A stretch of DNA of 64,000 bases from Fulvimarina sp040239565 (GCF_040239565.1 NZ_JBEHWS010000003.1:1-64000), one strand, 5' to 3'. Counted from the first letter of the stretch, positions 1 through 9,015 are shown. The notes: generated by a model from the sequence alone, not told the origin. Program-made: numbers and translations.

Positions 1-45
1 AACGTTCTTCGCGATATCAAGACCGATCGTGGTAACCTCAGGCAC
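1..45 (-). CDS. IS110 family transposase, N-terminal fragment (runs off left edge)
   Basis: Fifteen codons are visible on the minus strand, starting with GTG at 43-45, and read VPEVTTIGLDIAKNV. The block T-x-G-L-D-I-A-K is the typical start of IS110-family transposases, and its aspartate is the first acidic residue of the DEDD (RuvC-like) catalytic domain. A strong Shine-Dalgarno sequence (AAGGAGG) lies just upstream of the GTG, about 6 bases away. The serine-containing Tnp domain and the rest of the protein lie outside the window, so it cannot be said whether the gene is intact. Confidence 0.75.
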   Translation of the reverse strand, partial: MPEVTTIGLDIAKNV

Positions 46-120
46 GGACGCCTCCTTCGAGTGATGTTCAACACCCTCACTCTGGCACATCGATGCCGCC
101 GGGGGCGTCCACCCCATCAC
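1..120 (-). mobile_element. End of an IS110-family insertion sequence (cut by window edge)
   Basis: The minus strand leaving the window encodes the N-terminus of an IS110-type transposase. Upstream of its start lies a short non-coding stretch that would be the element's end. IS110 elements usually lack clear terminal inverted repeats, so the outer boundary cannot be fixed here. The GC-rich stretch around 98-120 is a plausible limit, but this is a guess. The rest of the element lies left of position 1. The glutaminase gene starts about 135 bases beyond, so the element sits in or next to the glsA promoter region. Members of this family carry a bridge RNA in a non-coding end; only part of such a region could fall here. 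Confidence 0.6.
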
Positions 121-254
121 CCAATGCGGACTTTGCGGAGAATTATCCCCTTCCCTTTCCAACCTCCAGCATTCGCAACTTGCCGAGCTCTATCAAGCAT
201 CGCATAGCCGGAATGCGCCGATGCTGAGGCGGCGCCTGGAAGCGAGATCATGCC

Positions 255-1199
255 ATGTCCCACGGAACCCTCGACACCGTCGTCGCCGAGATCGCTGCCG
301 AGATGCGCGAACGGCCGGATCGGGGGAAGGTGGCGAGTTATATCCCCGAGCTCGGCCGGGTCGATCCGCATCAGTTCGCGATTACGGTCGTAACGCAGGA
401 TGGGCACGTTGCCTGCGGTGGCGATTGCGACGTGCCGTTCTCGATCCAGAGCGTCTCGAAGGTTTTCACGCTTACGCTGGCGCTTGGCCTTGCCGGGGAC
501 AGGCTGTGGAACCGGGTCGGGCGCGAGCCTTCGGGCTCGGCGTTCAACTCCATCGTCCAGCTGGAGCATGAGCGGGGCATTCCGCGCAATCCGTTCATCA
601 ATGCTGGCGCGATCGTGGTGACGGACCACGTGCTTGCCGGCCACCAGCCCCGTGAGGCGATCGGTGAGATCCTGCGTTTCATGCAGTTCCTGGCCGACGA
701 CGACTCGATCTACATCGATCACGACGTCGCCGCATCCGAAGAAGCGCATGGCTACAACAACCGGGCGCTCGCCAATTTCATGAAGGGCTTCGGCAATCTC
801 GACAATCCCGTCGAGTATACGCTCGGTGTCTATTTCCACCATTGCGCGATCGCGATGACCTGCCGCCAGCTGGCGACCGCCGGTCGTTTCCTTGCAAACA
901 ACGGCAAGCGGCCGGAGACCGGCTATTCCGTCGTCACGATGGAACGGGCCCGGCGCATCAACGCGATCATGCTCACCTGCGGCCATTACGACGGGTCGGG
1001 AGAATTTGCCTACCGCGTCGGCTTGCCCGGAAAGAGCGGTGTGGGTGGCGCGATCCTGGCGGTTGTGCCGGGCCGCGCCTCGATATGCGTCTGGTCGCCG
1101 GGTCTCGATGCGACGGGCAACTCACATCTCGGAAGGATCGCGCTGGAAAAGCTCACGACACGCCTCGGCTGGACAGTCTTCGGCGCCGAGGCCTGGTGA
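255..1199 (+). CDS. glsA: Glutaminase A
   Basis: Hydrolyses L-glutamine to glutamate and ammonia in the cytoplasm. The 314-residue protein has the usual length of the serine-dependent beta-lactamase-like glutaminase family. The catalytic S-x-x-K motif is Ser66-Val-Ser-Lys69 inside PFSIQSVSKVF. Other family blocks are NPFINAGAI, YNNRALANFM and the late GKSGVGGAI loop. The start at 255 gives the normal N-terminus; an ATG at 250 is out of frame. It stands alone between the IS110 end and a convergent small secreted protein. The insertion sequence about 135 bases upstream may have changed its promoter. Confidence 0.93.
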   Translation: MSHGTLDTVVAEIAAEMRERPDRGKVASYIPELGRVDPHQFAITVVTQDGHVACGGDCDVPFSIQSVSKVFTLTLALGLAGDRLWNRVGREPSGSAFNSIVQLEHERGIPRNPFINAGAIVVTDHVLAGHQPREAIGEILRFMQFLADDDSIYIDHDVAASEEAHGYNNRALANFMKGFGNLDNPVEYTLGVYFHHCAIAMTCRQLATAGRFLANNGKRPETGYSVVTMERARRINAIMLTCGHYDGSGEFAYRVGLPGKSGVGGAILAVVPGRASICVWSPGLDATGNSHLGRIALEKLTTRLGWTVFGAEAW

Positions 1200-1274
1200 T
1201 CGCTTCGAGCCAAGAGACGCCGTCGGCCGGATGCTTCATGCGAATTCGACGCCCCCTCCCTGATCGCGATCAGC

Positions 1275-1712
1275 TTATTTCTGAACGTACCAGTAGAGCG
1301 AGCACATCTCTTCGTCGACGTTTTTGGGCGGCGCTTCGCCGCTATAGGTCGTCATGATGATGCCGGGCTGAGCCCCGCCGCTATCGGCCCATGTCGCGAT
1401 GTAGGTCACGTCCTGACCGCAGAGATCGTTGCCCGAGGCAAAGACGGGATTCGATGGCGAGGCTAGCGTGTAGATCGTCGCAGGCATTTCCTCACCGTTG
1501 TATATGACCGGCTGCTCGACGCTTTCGGAGAATTGAAGCACCGTGCCGTCCTCGAAGGTCATCCCGGCGTCCGTCAGCGACATGTCGCCGGTAATACCCA
1601 TCGCCGTAGTGCTGGCGGCCTCATACTCCGTTGCAAACGCCTGCGAAGCCGCGCAGACGCCGCCGATTGCCAGACAGATGCCGGCGAAATGCAAACTCTT
1701 CCAATTGGTCAT
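1275..1712 (-). CDS. Small secreted protein of unknown function
   Basis: A 145-residue protein with a clear signal peptide: MTNWK, a hydrophobic core, then an AFA cleavage motif before TEYEA. The mature part has two cysteines far apart (near GNDLCGQDV and EEMCSLYWYV), which could form a disulfide in the periplasm, and is acidic with many small polar residues. The frame extends 42 codons further upstream, but ATG 1712 has a CGGAG-like ribosome site and starts exactly at the signal peptide. No family is recognised. It is convergent with glsA. Confidence 0.7.
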   Translation of the reverse strand: MTNWKSLHFAGICLAIGGVCAASQAFATEYEAASTTAMGITGDMSLTDAGMTFEDGTVLQFSESVEQPVIYNGEEMPATIYTLASPSNPVFASGNDLCGQDVTYIATWADSGGAQPGIIMTTYSGEAPPKNVDEEMCSLYWYVQK

Positions 1713-1870
1713 GATCGGGCTCCGAAGGCAGAGAACGGGACGATCATCACACCACTCTCGACATCCGTAAAGCACCGCTATGCCAGCGCCCGCGACATCA
1801 CATCGATTTGACAGCAATCCGACAGGCCGAGGCACCACGGACCGGCGACGTGCAAAGCGAGGGCGGAACG

Positions 1871-2554
1871 TTACTCGGCCGCTTCCTTGCGCTCATGATC
1901 GGCGATCACCCGCTCGGCCTGGGCCTGCGTCATCGGCGACTCCTTGTCATCGCCCGTCACGAGACCGGCGGAGACAACGAGCTTCAAAGCCTGCTCGATG
2001 CTCATCTTCAGTACGCGCACGTCCTCCTTCGGAACAAACATCAGAAAGCCGGAGGTCGGGTTCGGAGTCGGCGGCATGAAGACGGCGAGCATCTCCTCGC
2101 CCTGATCAGAGAGGACATGCGCCACCTCCCCCTTCGCGGTTGTCGCAATGAGGACGACGGCCCAGACGCCCTTTCGTGGATATTCGATCAGGCCCGCCGT
2201 CTTGAACGACGAAGAGCGGTCCGCAAGCACCGTCTCGAAGATTTGCTTGAGCGCCGTATAGACCGTACGCACCAGCGGCATGCGGCCGAGGGCCGTCTCG
2301 CCCCATTTCACGATCGTCCGGCCGATGAAGTTCGCCGTCAGGAAGCCGATCACTGTGATGATGATAAGCGCGACGATGAGCCCGAAGCCGGGAATGGCGA
2401 ACGGCAAATAGGAGTCCGGCAGGAAGCGCGTCGGGATATACGGCTTCACCCAAGAATCGGTCCATTGCATGAAGGACCAGGTGATCCAGGCCGTGATCGC
2501 CAAGGGCGCACAGACGATGAACCCCGTCAGGAAATAATTGCGCAAACGCGCCAT
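1871..2554 (-). CDS. DUF502 family membrane protein
   Basis: A 227-residue protein with two strong N-terminal transmembrane segments (NYFLTGFIVCAPLAITAWI and a hydrophobic run around residues 53-73), then a soluble domain. The block LGRMPLVRTVYTALKQIFET and the later GVWAVVLIATTAKGE are typical of the DUF502 family, found widely in alphaproteobacteria. The function is unknown; an inner-membrane position is expected. The C-terminus (PMTQAQAERVIADHERKEA) is charged and likely helical. It is transcribed alone and diverges from the molybdenum hydroxylase gene. Confidence 0.85.
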   Translation of the reverse strand: MARLRNYFLTGFIVCAPLAITAWITWSFMQWTDSWVKPYIPTRFLPDSYLPFAIPGFGLIVALIIITVIGFLTANFIGRTIVKWGETALGRMPLVRTVYTALKQIFETVLADRSSSFKTAGLIEYPRKGVWAVVLIATTAKGEVAHVLSDQGEEMLAVFMPPTPNPTSGFLMFVPKEDVRVLKMSIEQALKLVVSAGLVTGDDKESPMTQAQAERVIADHERKEAAE

Positions 2555-2812
2555 GTATCGATGCCCCGTTTCTGCCTGTTGGCAGGCCGCACGCGAATGG
2601 TTCTGGTCTTGTGTGCAGTGCCATAAGCATCGTGTTCGTCGAAGGAATTTGCAAGCGTTTCAATTCATCTCGACGCATGATTGGCAGGCAGCTTCACCTT
2701 CGCGAGAACGGTTCTAGCATGGCGATGGTTGCCGCCCCAGATCAGACCCGCGCGCCCTGACGTCGTTATGTGCGGGTCGGCGACAGGCATTTTCCCAAAA
2801 AAGGAGTCTCCC

Positions 2813-5026
2813 ATGGCGGAGTGGACGATGGACAGGCCGGTCGGGGAAACACGGCTGGAGCGATCGGTGCAGGGACTTCTCGGCGAGCCGATCGACCGGA
2901 TCGAGGGAAAATCCAAGGTAACTGGCGCAACGCCGTACGCGCTCGACCAGCAGATCGAGGGCAAGCTCGCCTACGGCTACGTGATCACAGCAATGACAGG
3001 GCATGGCCGGGTCACAGGCTTCGACGCCGAGGCAGCAAGAGCGATGCCGGGCGTGATCGACGTCATCCTCGACGACGATCGGATCGTCCGGGAATCCGGC
3101 GGATTCTTCGACGGCTGGATGATAAAAGGCAATGACGAAGTCGATCACTATGGCCAGGCGCTCGGGGTCGTCGTGGCTGAAAGCTTCGAACAGGCCCGCG
3201 CGGCGGCGAACGCTGTCGTAATTCGGCTGGAGGAGACTGACGGGCGCTACGACGCTGATTTACTCGCAGATGAAGCCGAATCCGTTCCGGCCGGAGGTCG
3301 GCTGCCGGATGTCTCGGTGGGCGATCTCGACGCAGCCATGGCCGATGCGGCGCACACGACGGATGCTATCTATTCGACGCCGTCCATGGTGCATGCGGCA
3401 ATGGAGCCGCATGCCGCCATTGCCGAATGGAAGGATGATGAGCTGACGGTTCACACCGCCTCGCAGATTCTCTCCGCTGCACGTCAGCTGCTGGCGAAGA
3501 CGCTTGGCATCGATGTCGCGAAGGTGCGGATCAGAGCGCCCTATGTGGGCGGGGGCTTCGGCGGGAAAGCAGCCGTCGGCGTCGAGGGCGTTCTTGCGGC
3601 GATAGCCGCCGAACGCATTGGTCGGCCTGTGAAGATCGCGATCACGCGGCGCCAGCTGTTCCACCTCGTCTACCGCCGGTCCGAAACGCGCCAGCGCATC
3701 CGCCTCGCCTGCGACGCATCCGGCAAGTTGACGGGCATCGGGCAGGATTCAATCGTCAGCCAGCGCTCCAGGCGTTCGAGTTTCGAGCCCGTCGCGCTCG
3801 GTTCGATGGCGCTTTACGCCGGTGCCAACCGGCGCTTCACGACCAAACTCCTCACCCTCGATCTGCCGGAGACCGGCCCGGTGCGGGCGCCCGGCGAAGC
3901 GGTCGGCATGCTGGGCCTCGAATGCGCCATCGACGAACTCGCCGAGAAAGCCGGAATTGATCCGGTCGAATTCCGCAAGATCAACGAACCGGAGCGCGAT
4001 CTCTCACGCAACCGCCCATTCAGCGCGCGTGCGCTCGTGGCCTGTCTCGACGAAGGCGCGGAACGCTTCGGCTGGTATAAAAGTCGCGCAAAACCAGCAA
4101 GCGAACGCGACGGCTCCTGGCTCATCGGCCGGGGCGTCGCCTCCTCGATCCGTGTCAATCTTCTCGCAAAGGCGACCGCCAATCTGAGGATTGAGCGCGA
4201 CGGCCGCGTCGTGATCGAGAACGACATGACCGATATCGGCACTGGGAGCTATACGATCCTTGCCCAGATAGCCGGCGAGATGCTTGGTATGCCGATGAGC
4301 GCGATCGACGTACGGCTCGGCGATACGCGCTTTCCGGTCGCTTTCGGCTCGGGCGGTTCCATGGGGGCGGCTAGCGCCGGCTCGGCCGTCGCGCTGGCTG
4401 CAGAAGACGCTGTCGTCGAAATCGCGCGTCGCATGGGCGTCGATCCGAACGACCTCACGCTGAAGGATGGGTACGCCATCGCCGCCAACAATCGGGTCGC
4501 CATCGCCGATCTCGTCGGCAACACGCCAATCGAAACTTCCGGCACGATCACGCCGGGATCGATGAGCCAGGAATTCGATCAGGCAGCCTACGGCGCGCAT
4601 TTTGTCGAGGTGGGCGTCGACACGGTGACGGGCGAGACGCGGGTGCGAAAGGTGACCAGCGTCGTTGCAGCGGGCCGTATCCTCAACGCAAAAACCGCCC
4701 GGTCTCAGGCGATCGGCGGAATCATATGGGGCATCGGCAACGCACTGATGGAAAACGCCGTGACCGACACCCGCACCGGCCAGTTCGTCAACAATGATCT
4801 TGCGGAATATCACGTGCCGGTGCACGCCGACATTCCGCATCTCGACGTCGCCTTCCTGCCCGAGGTGGACGACAAGACCAATCCGCTGAAGATCAAGGGG
4901 ATCGGCGAATTGGGGATCAGCGGGATGGGAGCGGCCGTCAACAACGCGATCTACAACGCGACCGGAATCCGCGTCCGCGAATTCCCGATCACGCTGGACA
5001 AGCTGGTGGATCGCCTGCCTGCCTGA
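2813..5026 (+). CDS. Xanthine dehydrogenase family protein, molybdopterin-binding (large) subunit, orphan
   Basis: A 737-residue molybdenum hydroxylase large subunit, closer in length and N-terminus (RIEGKSKVTGATPYALD) to the PaoC/YagR type than to XdhB. Family blocks seen are YVGGGFGGKA near residue 246 (cofactor binding), RAPGEAVGMLGLE near 358, and KGIGELGISGMG near 697, whose Glu is the conserved active-site base. Start ATG 2813 has AAGGAG 6-7 bases upstream; the frame runs open to 2681 but without better support. Enzymes of this family normally need 2Fe-2S and FAD subunits encoded alongside. None is found within several kilobases here, so its electron-transfer partners and its substrate (an aldehyde or N-heterocycle is usual) are unknown. 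Confidence 0.85.
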   Translation: MAEWTMDRPVGETRLERSVQGLLGEPIDRIEGKSKVTGATPYALDQQIEGKLAYGYVITAMTGHGRVTGFDAEAARAMPGVIDVILDDDRIVRESGGFFDGWMIKGNDEVDHYGQALGVVVAESFEQARAAANAVVIRLEETDGRYDADLLADEAESVPAGGRLPDVSVGDLDAAMADAAHTTDAIYSTPSMVHAAMEPHAAIAEWKDDELTVHTASQILSAARQLLAKTLGIDVAKVRIRAPYVGGGFGGKAAVGVEGVLAAIAAERIGRPVKIAITRRQLFHLVYRRSETRQRIRLACDASGKLTGIGQDSIVSQRSRRSSFEPVALGSMALYAGANRRFTTKLLTLDLPETGPVRAPGEAVGMLGLECAIDELAEKAGIDPVEFRKINEPERDLSRNRPFSARALVACLDEGAERFGWYKSRAKPASERDGSWLIGRGVASSIRVNLLAKATANLRIERDGRVVIENDMTDIGTGSYTILAQIAGEMLGMPMSAIDVRLGDTRFPVAFGSGGSMGAASAGSAVALAAEDAVVEIARRMGVDPNDLTLKDGYAIAANNRVAIADLVGNTPIETSGTITPGSMSQEFDQAAYGAHFVEVGVDTVTGETRVRKVTSVVAAGRILNAKTARSQAIGGIIWGIGNALMENAVTDTRTGQFVNNDLAEYHVPVHADIPHLDVAFLPEVDDKTNPLKIKGIGELGISGMGAAVNNAIYNATGIRVREFPITLDKLVDRLPA

Positions 5027-5104
5027 TCAAAGACCTAAAACGCAAAAGCCGGCGCCGGGATGGGACCGGCAGCCGCTATTGCATGTTCAAGCTTTGGAGC
5101 AAGC

Positions 5105-6133
5105 TCAGATCGAAGGCGCGCCCCTGCGCGGCTCGGTCGGCTCATCCTCCTCCATCAGGCCTTCGAAGAGCGGCGTCGAGAGATAGCGCTCGGCGAAGGA
5201 CGGGATGATGATGACGATGTTCTTTCCGGCCATTTCTTCGCGCTGGCCAACCTTGACGGCGGCGACGAGCGCTGAACCCGACGAGATGCCGACAGGGACG
5301 CCTTCGAGACGTGCGATAAGCCGCGACATTTCGAAAGATTCTTCGTTCGAGACCGTGACGACCTCATCGTAGACGCCCTGATCGAGGATCTGCGGTGCAA
5401 AGCCGGCGCCGATGCCCTGTAGCTTGTGCGGACCGGGCTGGCCGCCGGACAGAACGGGCGACGCCTCGGGCTCGACCGCGACGACATGAACATCCGGCTT
5501 CCGGCTCTTCAAAACCTGGCCGACGCCCGTGATCGTGCCACCCGTTCCGATGCCTGCGACGAGCACATCGACATCGCCGCCGGTGTCATTCCAGATTTCC
5601 TCGGCCGTCGTCACACGGTGAATCTGCGGATTGGCCGGGTTCTCGAACTGCTGCGGGATAACCGCATTCGGGATTTCCTGAACGAGTTCGCCGGCCCGGG
5701 CGATCGCGCCCTTCATGCCCTTGGCGCCTTCGGTCAACACCAGCTGGGCACCAAGCAGACGCAGCATCTTGCGGCGCTCGACGGACATGGTCTCCGGCAT
5801 GGTCAGGATCAGGTTGTAGCCTTTGGCGGCAGCGGCGAAGGCCAGCGCAATGCCCGTATTGCCCGAAGTCGGCTCGACCAGCGTCGTCTTGCCCGGCTCG
5901 ATCGTGCCATCAGCTTCGAGCTTTTCCAGCATTGCGACGCCGATACGGTCCTTCACGGAGGCAATCGGGTTGAAGAACTCGAGCTTGGCGAGGAGGTTGG
6001 CCTTCACGCCCTTCTCCGTCGCAAGCTTCTGAAGACGGACCAGCGGGGTATCGCCGATCGTATCGACGATCGAATCGTAGATCTTCCCGCGCCCGTGTGT
6101 GCGTGCGCTCTGGTTCTGACTGATCTCGTCCAT
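5105..6133 (-). CDS. cysK: Cysteine synthase A (O-acetylserine sulfhydrylase)
   Basis: Makes L-cysteine from O-acetylserine and sulfide with pyridoxal phosphate. The 342-residue protein has the PLP lysine at Lys61 in NPIASVKDRIG, the substrate loop TSGNTG at 89-94 and the phosphate-binding loop GTGGTITGVG. Start ATG 6133 has GGAG upstream; the open frame reaches 6259, but those residues do not look coding. The N-terminal 17 residues (QNQSARTHGRGK) and a charged C-terminal tail (MEEDEPTEPRRGAPS) extend beyond the core fold. It diverges from the GGDEF gene, with a 288-base region between them. Confidence 0.93.
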   Translation of the reverse strand: MDEISQNQSARTHGRGKIYDSIVDTIGDTPLVRLQKLATEKGVKANLLAKLEFFNPIASVKDRIGVAMLEKLEADGTIEPGKTTLVEPTSGNTGIALAFAAAAKGYNLILTMPETMSVERRKMLRLLGAQLVLTEGAKGMKGAIARAGELVQEIPNAVIPQQFENPANPQIHRVTTAEEIWNDTGGDVDVLVAGIGTGGTITGVGQVLKSRKPDVHVVAVEPEASPVLSGGQPGPHKLQGIGAGFAPQILDQGVYDEVVTVSNEESFEMSRLIARLEGVPVGISSGSALVAAVKVGQREEMAGKNIVIIIPSFAERYLSTPLFEGLMEEDEPTEPRRGAPSI

Positions 6134-6305
6134 ATCCGTTTCTCCCGTGCTTGTTCCGTGGTCGCCCACATTCAGAGGCCCTGCGACGGGCCACATGTTC
6201 GGTTCATTGTAGATGAAGATAGGAACGGTCCGAAACGTCTTTGAGGAAGAACAAACCAATGGCGACAGCTCGGGTAGAAAACTTGTGCTGTCAGCAAAGG
6301 ACCCT

Positions 6306-6323
6306 TCTCACATGTTCGTGAGA
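6306..6323. promoter_or_regulatory. Perfect 6-bp inverted repeat in the cysK / GGDEF divergent region
   Basis: TCTCAC and GTGAGA flank a 6-base centre (ATGTTC). It lies 173 bases upstream of cysK and about 100 bases before the GGDEF start, where a regulator of either gene could bind. No known operator consensus was recognised; this may be chance. Confidence 0.25.
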
Positions 6324-6421
6324 CCTAAAGCGCCGATACATACAATGCGGCACAGTATTTTCAGCGAGGCTTAAAAGCAGGCGATGATGATGCGACCGTC
6401 GTCCCTTGCGAGGTCTGCCAC

Positions 6422-7225
6422 ATGCCGGTTCAGCCCCCACTTCTGCGATCGATCATCTCCGAGTGCCTAATCCTCTTCGGATCGACGGCAATACTGTCGG
6501 CGGTATCCGTTTCAGCCTTCTTTGATGATTTTCCGGCGGCCGCCTTCATGCGCGTCGTCGTCTTCGCGGTTGTGCTGTCGCTCGTCGTCGGAGCCGTCCA
6601 TATCGGGCATATTCTGGTCAGAACGAGCATTCTGGAAACCCAGCGGCAGGACTGGAAGAACCGCGCCATGCGGGATCGCCTCACCGGCCTTCTCAATCGT
6701 CAGGGCTTCAAGAGCGCCTGGGGCGAGAAGATGCTGACGATGCGCGATGATCCCCGTACAGGGATGATGCTGCTCATTCTGGATGCCGACCACTTCAAAC
6801 GCATCAACGACCGCTTCGGCCATCCGATTGGCGATCACGCCTTGAAAGCGATCGCGCGAACGACGGCTGGATCGCTGCGTGCGAACGATATCTGCGGCCG
6901 TCTGGGCGGCGAAGAATTCGTTGTCGCCGTTCATGGCATAACCCAACAGCAGGGACACGCGATCGCAGAGCGCATTAGAAGCAGGGTGTCGCGACTTACG
7001 ATCGGCTCCAACGGCAAGCAGGCTCGACTGACGGTCAGTATCGGAGGCGCCTTCTCGACGTCGAGCACGAGTTTCGAAGCGCTCTACAAGACCGCTGACG
7101 AGAATTGCTACAAGTCAAAGAATGGCGGCCGGAACCGTGTGACCTACACGACCGTGGTTTCCGGAGAGAAACTCGGGCATTTTAGAGACTATCAGCCCGC
7201 GGCCCGCCTACCCGCCACGGTCTGA
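6422..7225 (+). CDS. Membrane-anchored GGDEF diguanylate cyclase
   Basis: Predicted to make cyclic di-GMP from two GTP at the inner membrane. Two N-terminal hydrophobic segments (about residues 10-32 and 40-63) are followed directly by a GGDEF domain from about residue 85. The metal-binding LDADHFKRIND block is intact, the active site is GGEEF at 162-166, and an RxxD inhibitory site (RAND, 153-156) lies five residues before it. The protein should therefore be active and product-inhibited. No recognisable sensor domain lies between membrane and cyclase. It is convergent with dut, with stop codons 20 bases apart. Confidence 0.88.
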   Translation: MPVQPPLLRSIISECLILFGSTAILSAVSVSAFFDDFPAAAFMRVVVFAVVLSLVVGAVHIGHILVRTSILETQRQDWKNRAMRDRLTGLLNRQGFKSAWGEKMLTMRDDPRTGMMLLILDADHFKRINDRFGHPIGDHALKAIARTTAGSLRANDICGRLGGEEFVVAVHGITQQQGHAIAERIRSRVSRLTIGSNGKQARLTVSIGGAFSTSSTSFEALYKTADENCYKSKNGGRNRVTYTTVVSGEKLGHFRDYQPAARLPATV

Positions 7226-7244
7226 GAGCCGCTGAGGGCAAAAC

Positions 7245-7691
7245 TCAGACGCCGGTCGATCCGAACCCACCCTCTCCGCGAACCGTGGCGTCGAGATCGT
7301 CAACTTCAGAGAAGCCGGCTTGGGTAACAGGCGCTATGGCGGCCTGCGCGATCCTGTCCCCCCGCCGAATCGAAAACGGTTCGCTCCCCAGATTGATCAG
7401 GATCACCTTCACTTCACCCCGGTAATCACTGTCGATCGTGCCCGGCGTATTCAGGACGGTCACGCCGTGACGGGCCGCAAGACCGGAGCGCGGCCGGATC
7501 TGCATCTCGAAGCCCGACGGAACCGCGAATGCGAACCCGCTTGGGACGACTGTCCGTTCGCCGGGTTCAAGCTTGAGATCAGCCTCGATCGCGGCCCTGA
7601 TATCGCAGCCTGCCGCACCATCGCTTTCATAGCGCGGCGGCTCGATGCCGGATCCATGAGGAAGTCGTTTGAAAGCTAGGTTCACCGTCAA
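7245..7691 (-). CDS. dut: Deoxyuridine 5'-triphosphate nucleotidohydrolase (dUTPase)
   Basis: Splits dUTP to dUMP and pyrophosphate, keeping uracil out of DNA and supplying dUMP for dTMP. The 148-residue protein shows the five trimeric dUTPase motifs: AGCD (27-30), RPRSGLA (66-72), GTIDSDYRGE (84-93), the RRGDRIAQ block (109-116) and GGFGSTG (141-147). The start overlaps the coaBC stop by 4 bases, so the two are translationally coupled, as often in bacteria. Confidence 0.95.
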   Translation of the reverse strand: MTVNLAFKRLPHGSGIEPPRYESDGAAGCDIRAAIEADLKLEPGERTVVPSGFAFAVPSGFEMQIRPRSGLAARHGVTVLNTPGTIDSDYRGEVKVILINLGSEPFSIRRGDRIAQAAIAPVTQAGFSEVDDLDATVRGEGGFGSTGV

Positions 7692-8908
7692 AGCTCTCCT
7701 TCTCCGGCAAGCTTATCGGCAACCCAGGTCGCCAGACGGGTCGCGACGTCTTCCTTTGTCATTTTCGGCCAGTCCTCGACGCCTGCTTCGGTGATCAGAT
7801 GAATGGTGTTGTCGGCTCCGCCCATCACGCCACCACTCGCCGAAACGTCGTTGGCGAGAATGGCGTCGGCACCCTTCTTCGTCAGTTTGGTTTGCGCGTT
7901 TCGCAGAAGGTCGTTCGTTTCAGCCGCAAAGCCAATGACGAGCCGGGGCCGCCCGTCCGAGTGCCCGATGGTCGCAAGAATATCCGGGTTTTCCGCGAAG
8001 GAGATCGTCGGCGCACCGCTGCCGTCCTTCTTGATCTTGGTGTCCCCCGGCGTCGCTGCCCGCCAATCGGCGACGGCCGCGACGAAGATCGCAGCATCGG
8101 ACGGCAAGGCGCTCTCGACCGCCTCCAGCATTTCACGCGCAGTCTCGACTCTGACAACGCGGACGCCAGCCGGATCGGCAATGGTGACCGGTCCTGAAAT
8201 GAGCGCGACCTCGGCACCAAGTTTCGCAAGCGCTCCCGCAATCGCGTGGCCCTGCCGGCCAGAAGAACGGTTGGCGATGTAACGCACAGGATCGATCGGC
8301 TCATGAGTCGGCCCCGAGGTCACAATGATTCGCTTGCCGAGAAGCGGTTGCGGCCTATCGGCGAAAACCGCTTCGACCGCCGCGACGATCTCCAGAGGTT
8401 CGGCCATCCGCCCGAGCCCGGCCTCGCCGCTTTCAGCCATCTCACCCGAATTCGGCCCGACGAAACATATATCGTCCTGCTTGAGCATCTCGAAGTTCCT
8501 GCGCGTGGCAGGGTTGTTCCACATCGCCGGGTTCATGGCCGGCGCCATCAGGATCGGCGCCCGTGCAGCAAGAAGAATTGCGGTCGCCAGATCGTCAGCT
8601 AGCCCGTTCGCGCATTTCGCCATCATGTTCGCTGTCGCGGGCGCGACGAGGACGAGATCATGATCCCGCGCCAGCCGGATATGGCCGACATCATGCTCGT
8701 CGTCGCGATCGAAGAGGTCGCTGTAGACCTTCAAAGCCGACAGCGCGCCGACCGATAATGGCGTCACGAATTCACTCGCCGCCTCCGTCATTACGGGCGT
8801 TACGGAGGCACCGCGCTCACGCAGCCGGCGGATGAGATCGAGAACCTTATAGGCTGCGATCCCGCCGCCGATGATCAATAGGATACGCTTTTCAGCGAGG
8901 CTTTTCAT
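7688..8908 (-). CDS. coaBC: Bifunctional phosphopantothenoylcysteine decarboxylase / phosphopantothenate-cysteine ligase
   Basis: Catalyses two middle steps of coenzyme A synthesis. The N-terminal CoaC flavoprotein half (about 1-190) has GGGIAAYK, the catalytic histidine in DVGHIRLAR and the PAMNPAMW loop. The CoaB half (about 191-406) has VTSGPTHEPIDPVRYIANRS and the later ADWRAA and GFAAETND blocks. At the place of the reductive cysteine found in E. coli CoaC (SQAC-GDIG), this protein reads GEMAESGEAGLGRM, without cysteine. Start ATG 8908 fits the family N-terminus. It is followed by dut with a 4-base overlap; 107 bases separate it from ubiB upstream. Confidence 0.93.
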   Translation of the reverse strand: MKSLAEKRILLIIGGGIAAYKVLDLIRRLRERGASVTPVMTEAASEFVTPLSVGALSALKVYSDLFDRDDEHDVGHIRLARDHDLVLVAPATANMMAKCANGLADDLATAILLAARAPILMAPAMNPAMWNNPATRRNFEMLKQDDICFVGPNSGEMAESGEAGLGRMAEPLEIVAAVEAVFADRPQPLLGKRIIVTSGPTHEPIDPVRYIANRSSGRQGHAIAGALAKLGAEVALISGPVTIADPAGVRVVRVETAREMLEAVESALPSDAAIFVAAVADWRAATPGDTKIKKDGSGAPTISFAENPDILATIGHSDGRPRLVIGFAAETNDLLRNAQTKLTKKGADAILANDVSASGGVMGGADNTIHLITEAGVEDWPKMTKEDVATRLATWVADKLAGEGEL

Positions 8909-9015
8909 GACTTAACCGGATCGATGACTCGCACTGGGGACAACTCTGAGATTGCCGTTCGCATAACCAGAATGGAAGCGCTTACGGCTCCTGGTCTTGC
9001 AAGGTGGTGAATACC

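Noticed and set aside
117..986. 289-residue minus-strand frame over glsA
   Set aside because: Antisense to glsA, which has all glutaminase motifs.
5040..5085. GCCGGC-type repeats after the molybdenum hydroxylase gene as a terminator
   Set aside because: The pairing is only about 5 bp, with a large loop and no T-run.
7220..7250. GTCTGAG...CTCAGAC inverted repeat between the GGDEF gene and dut as a bidirectional terminator
   Set aside because: Only 7 bp with a 17-base loop, it includes both stop codons and has no T-run; judged too weak to list.
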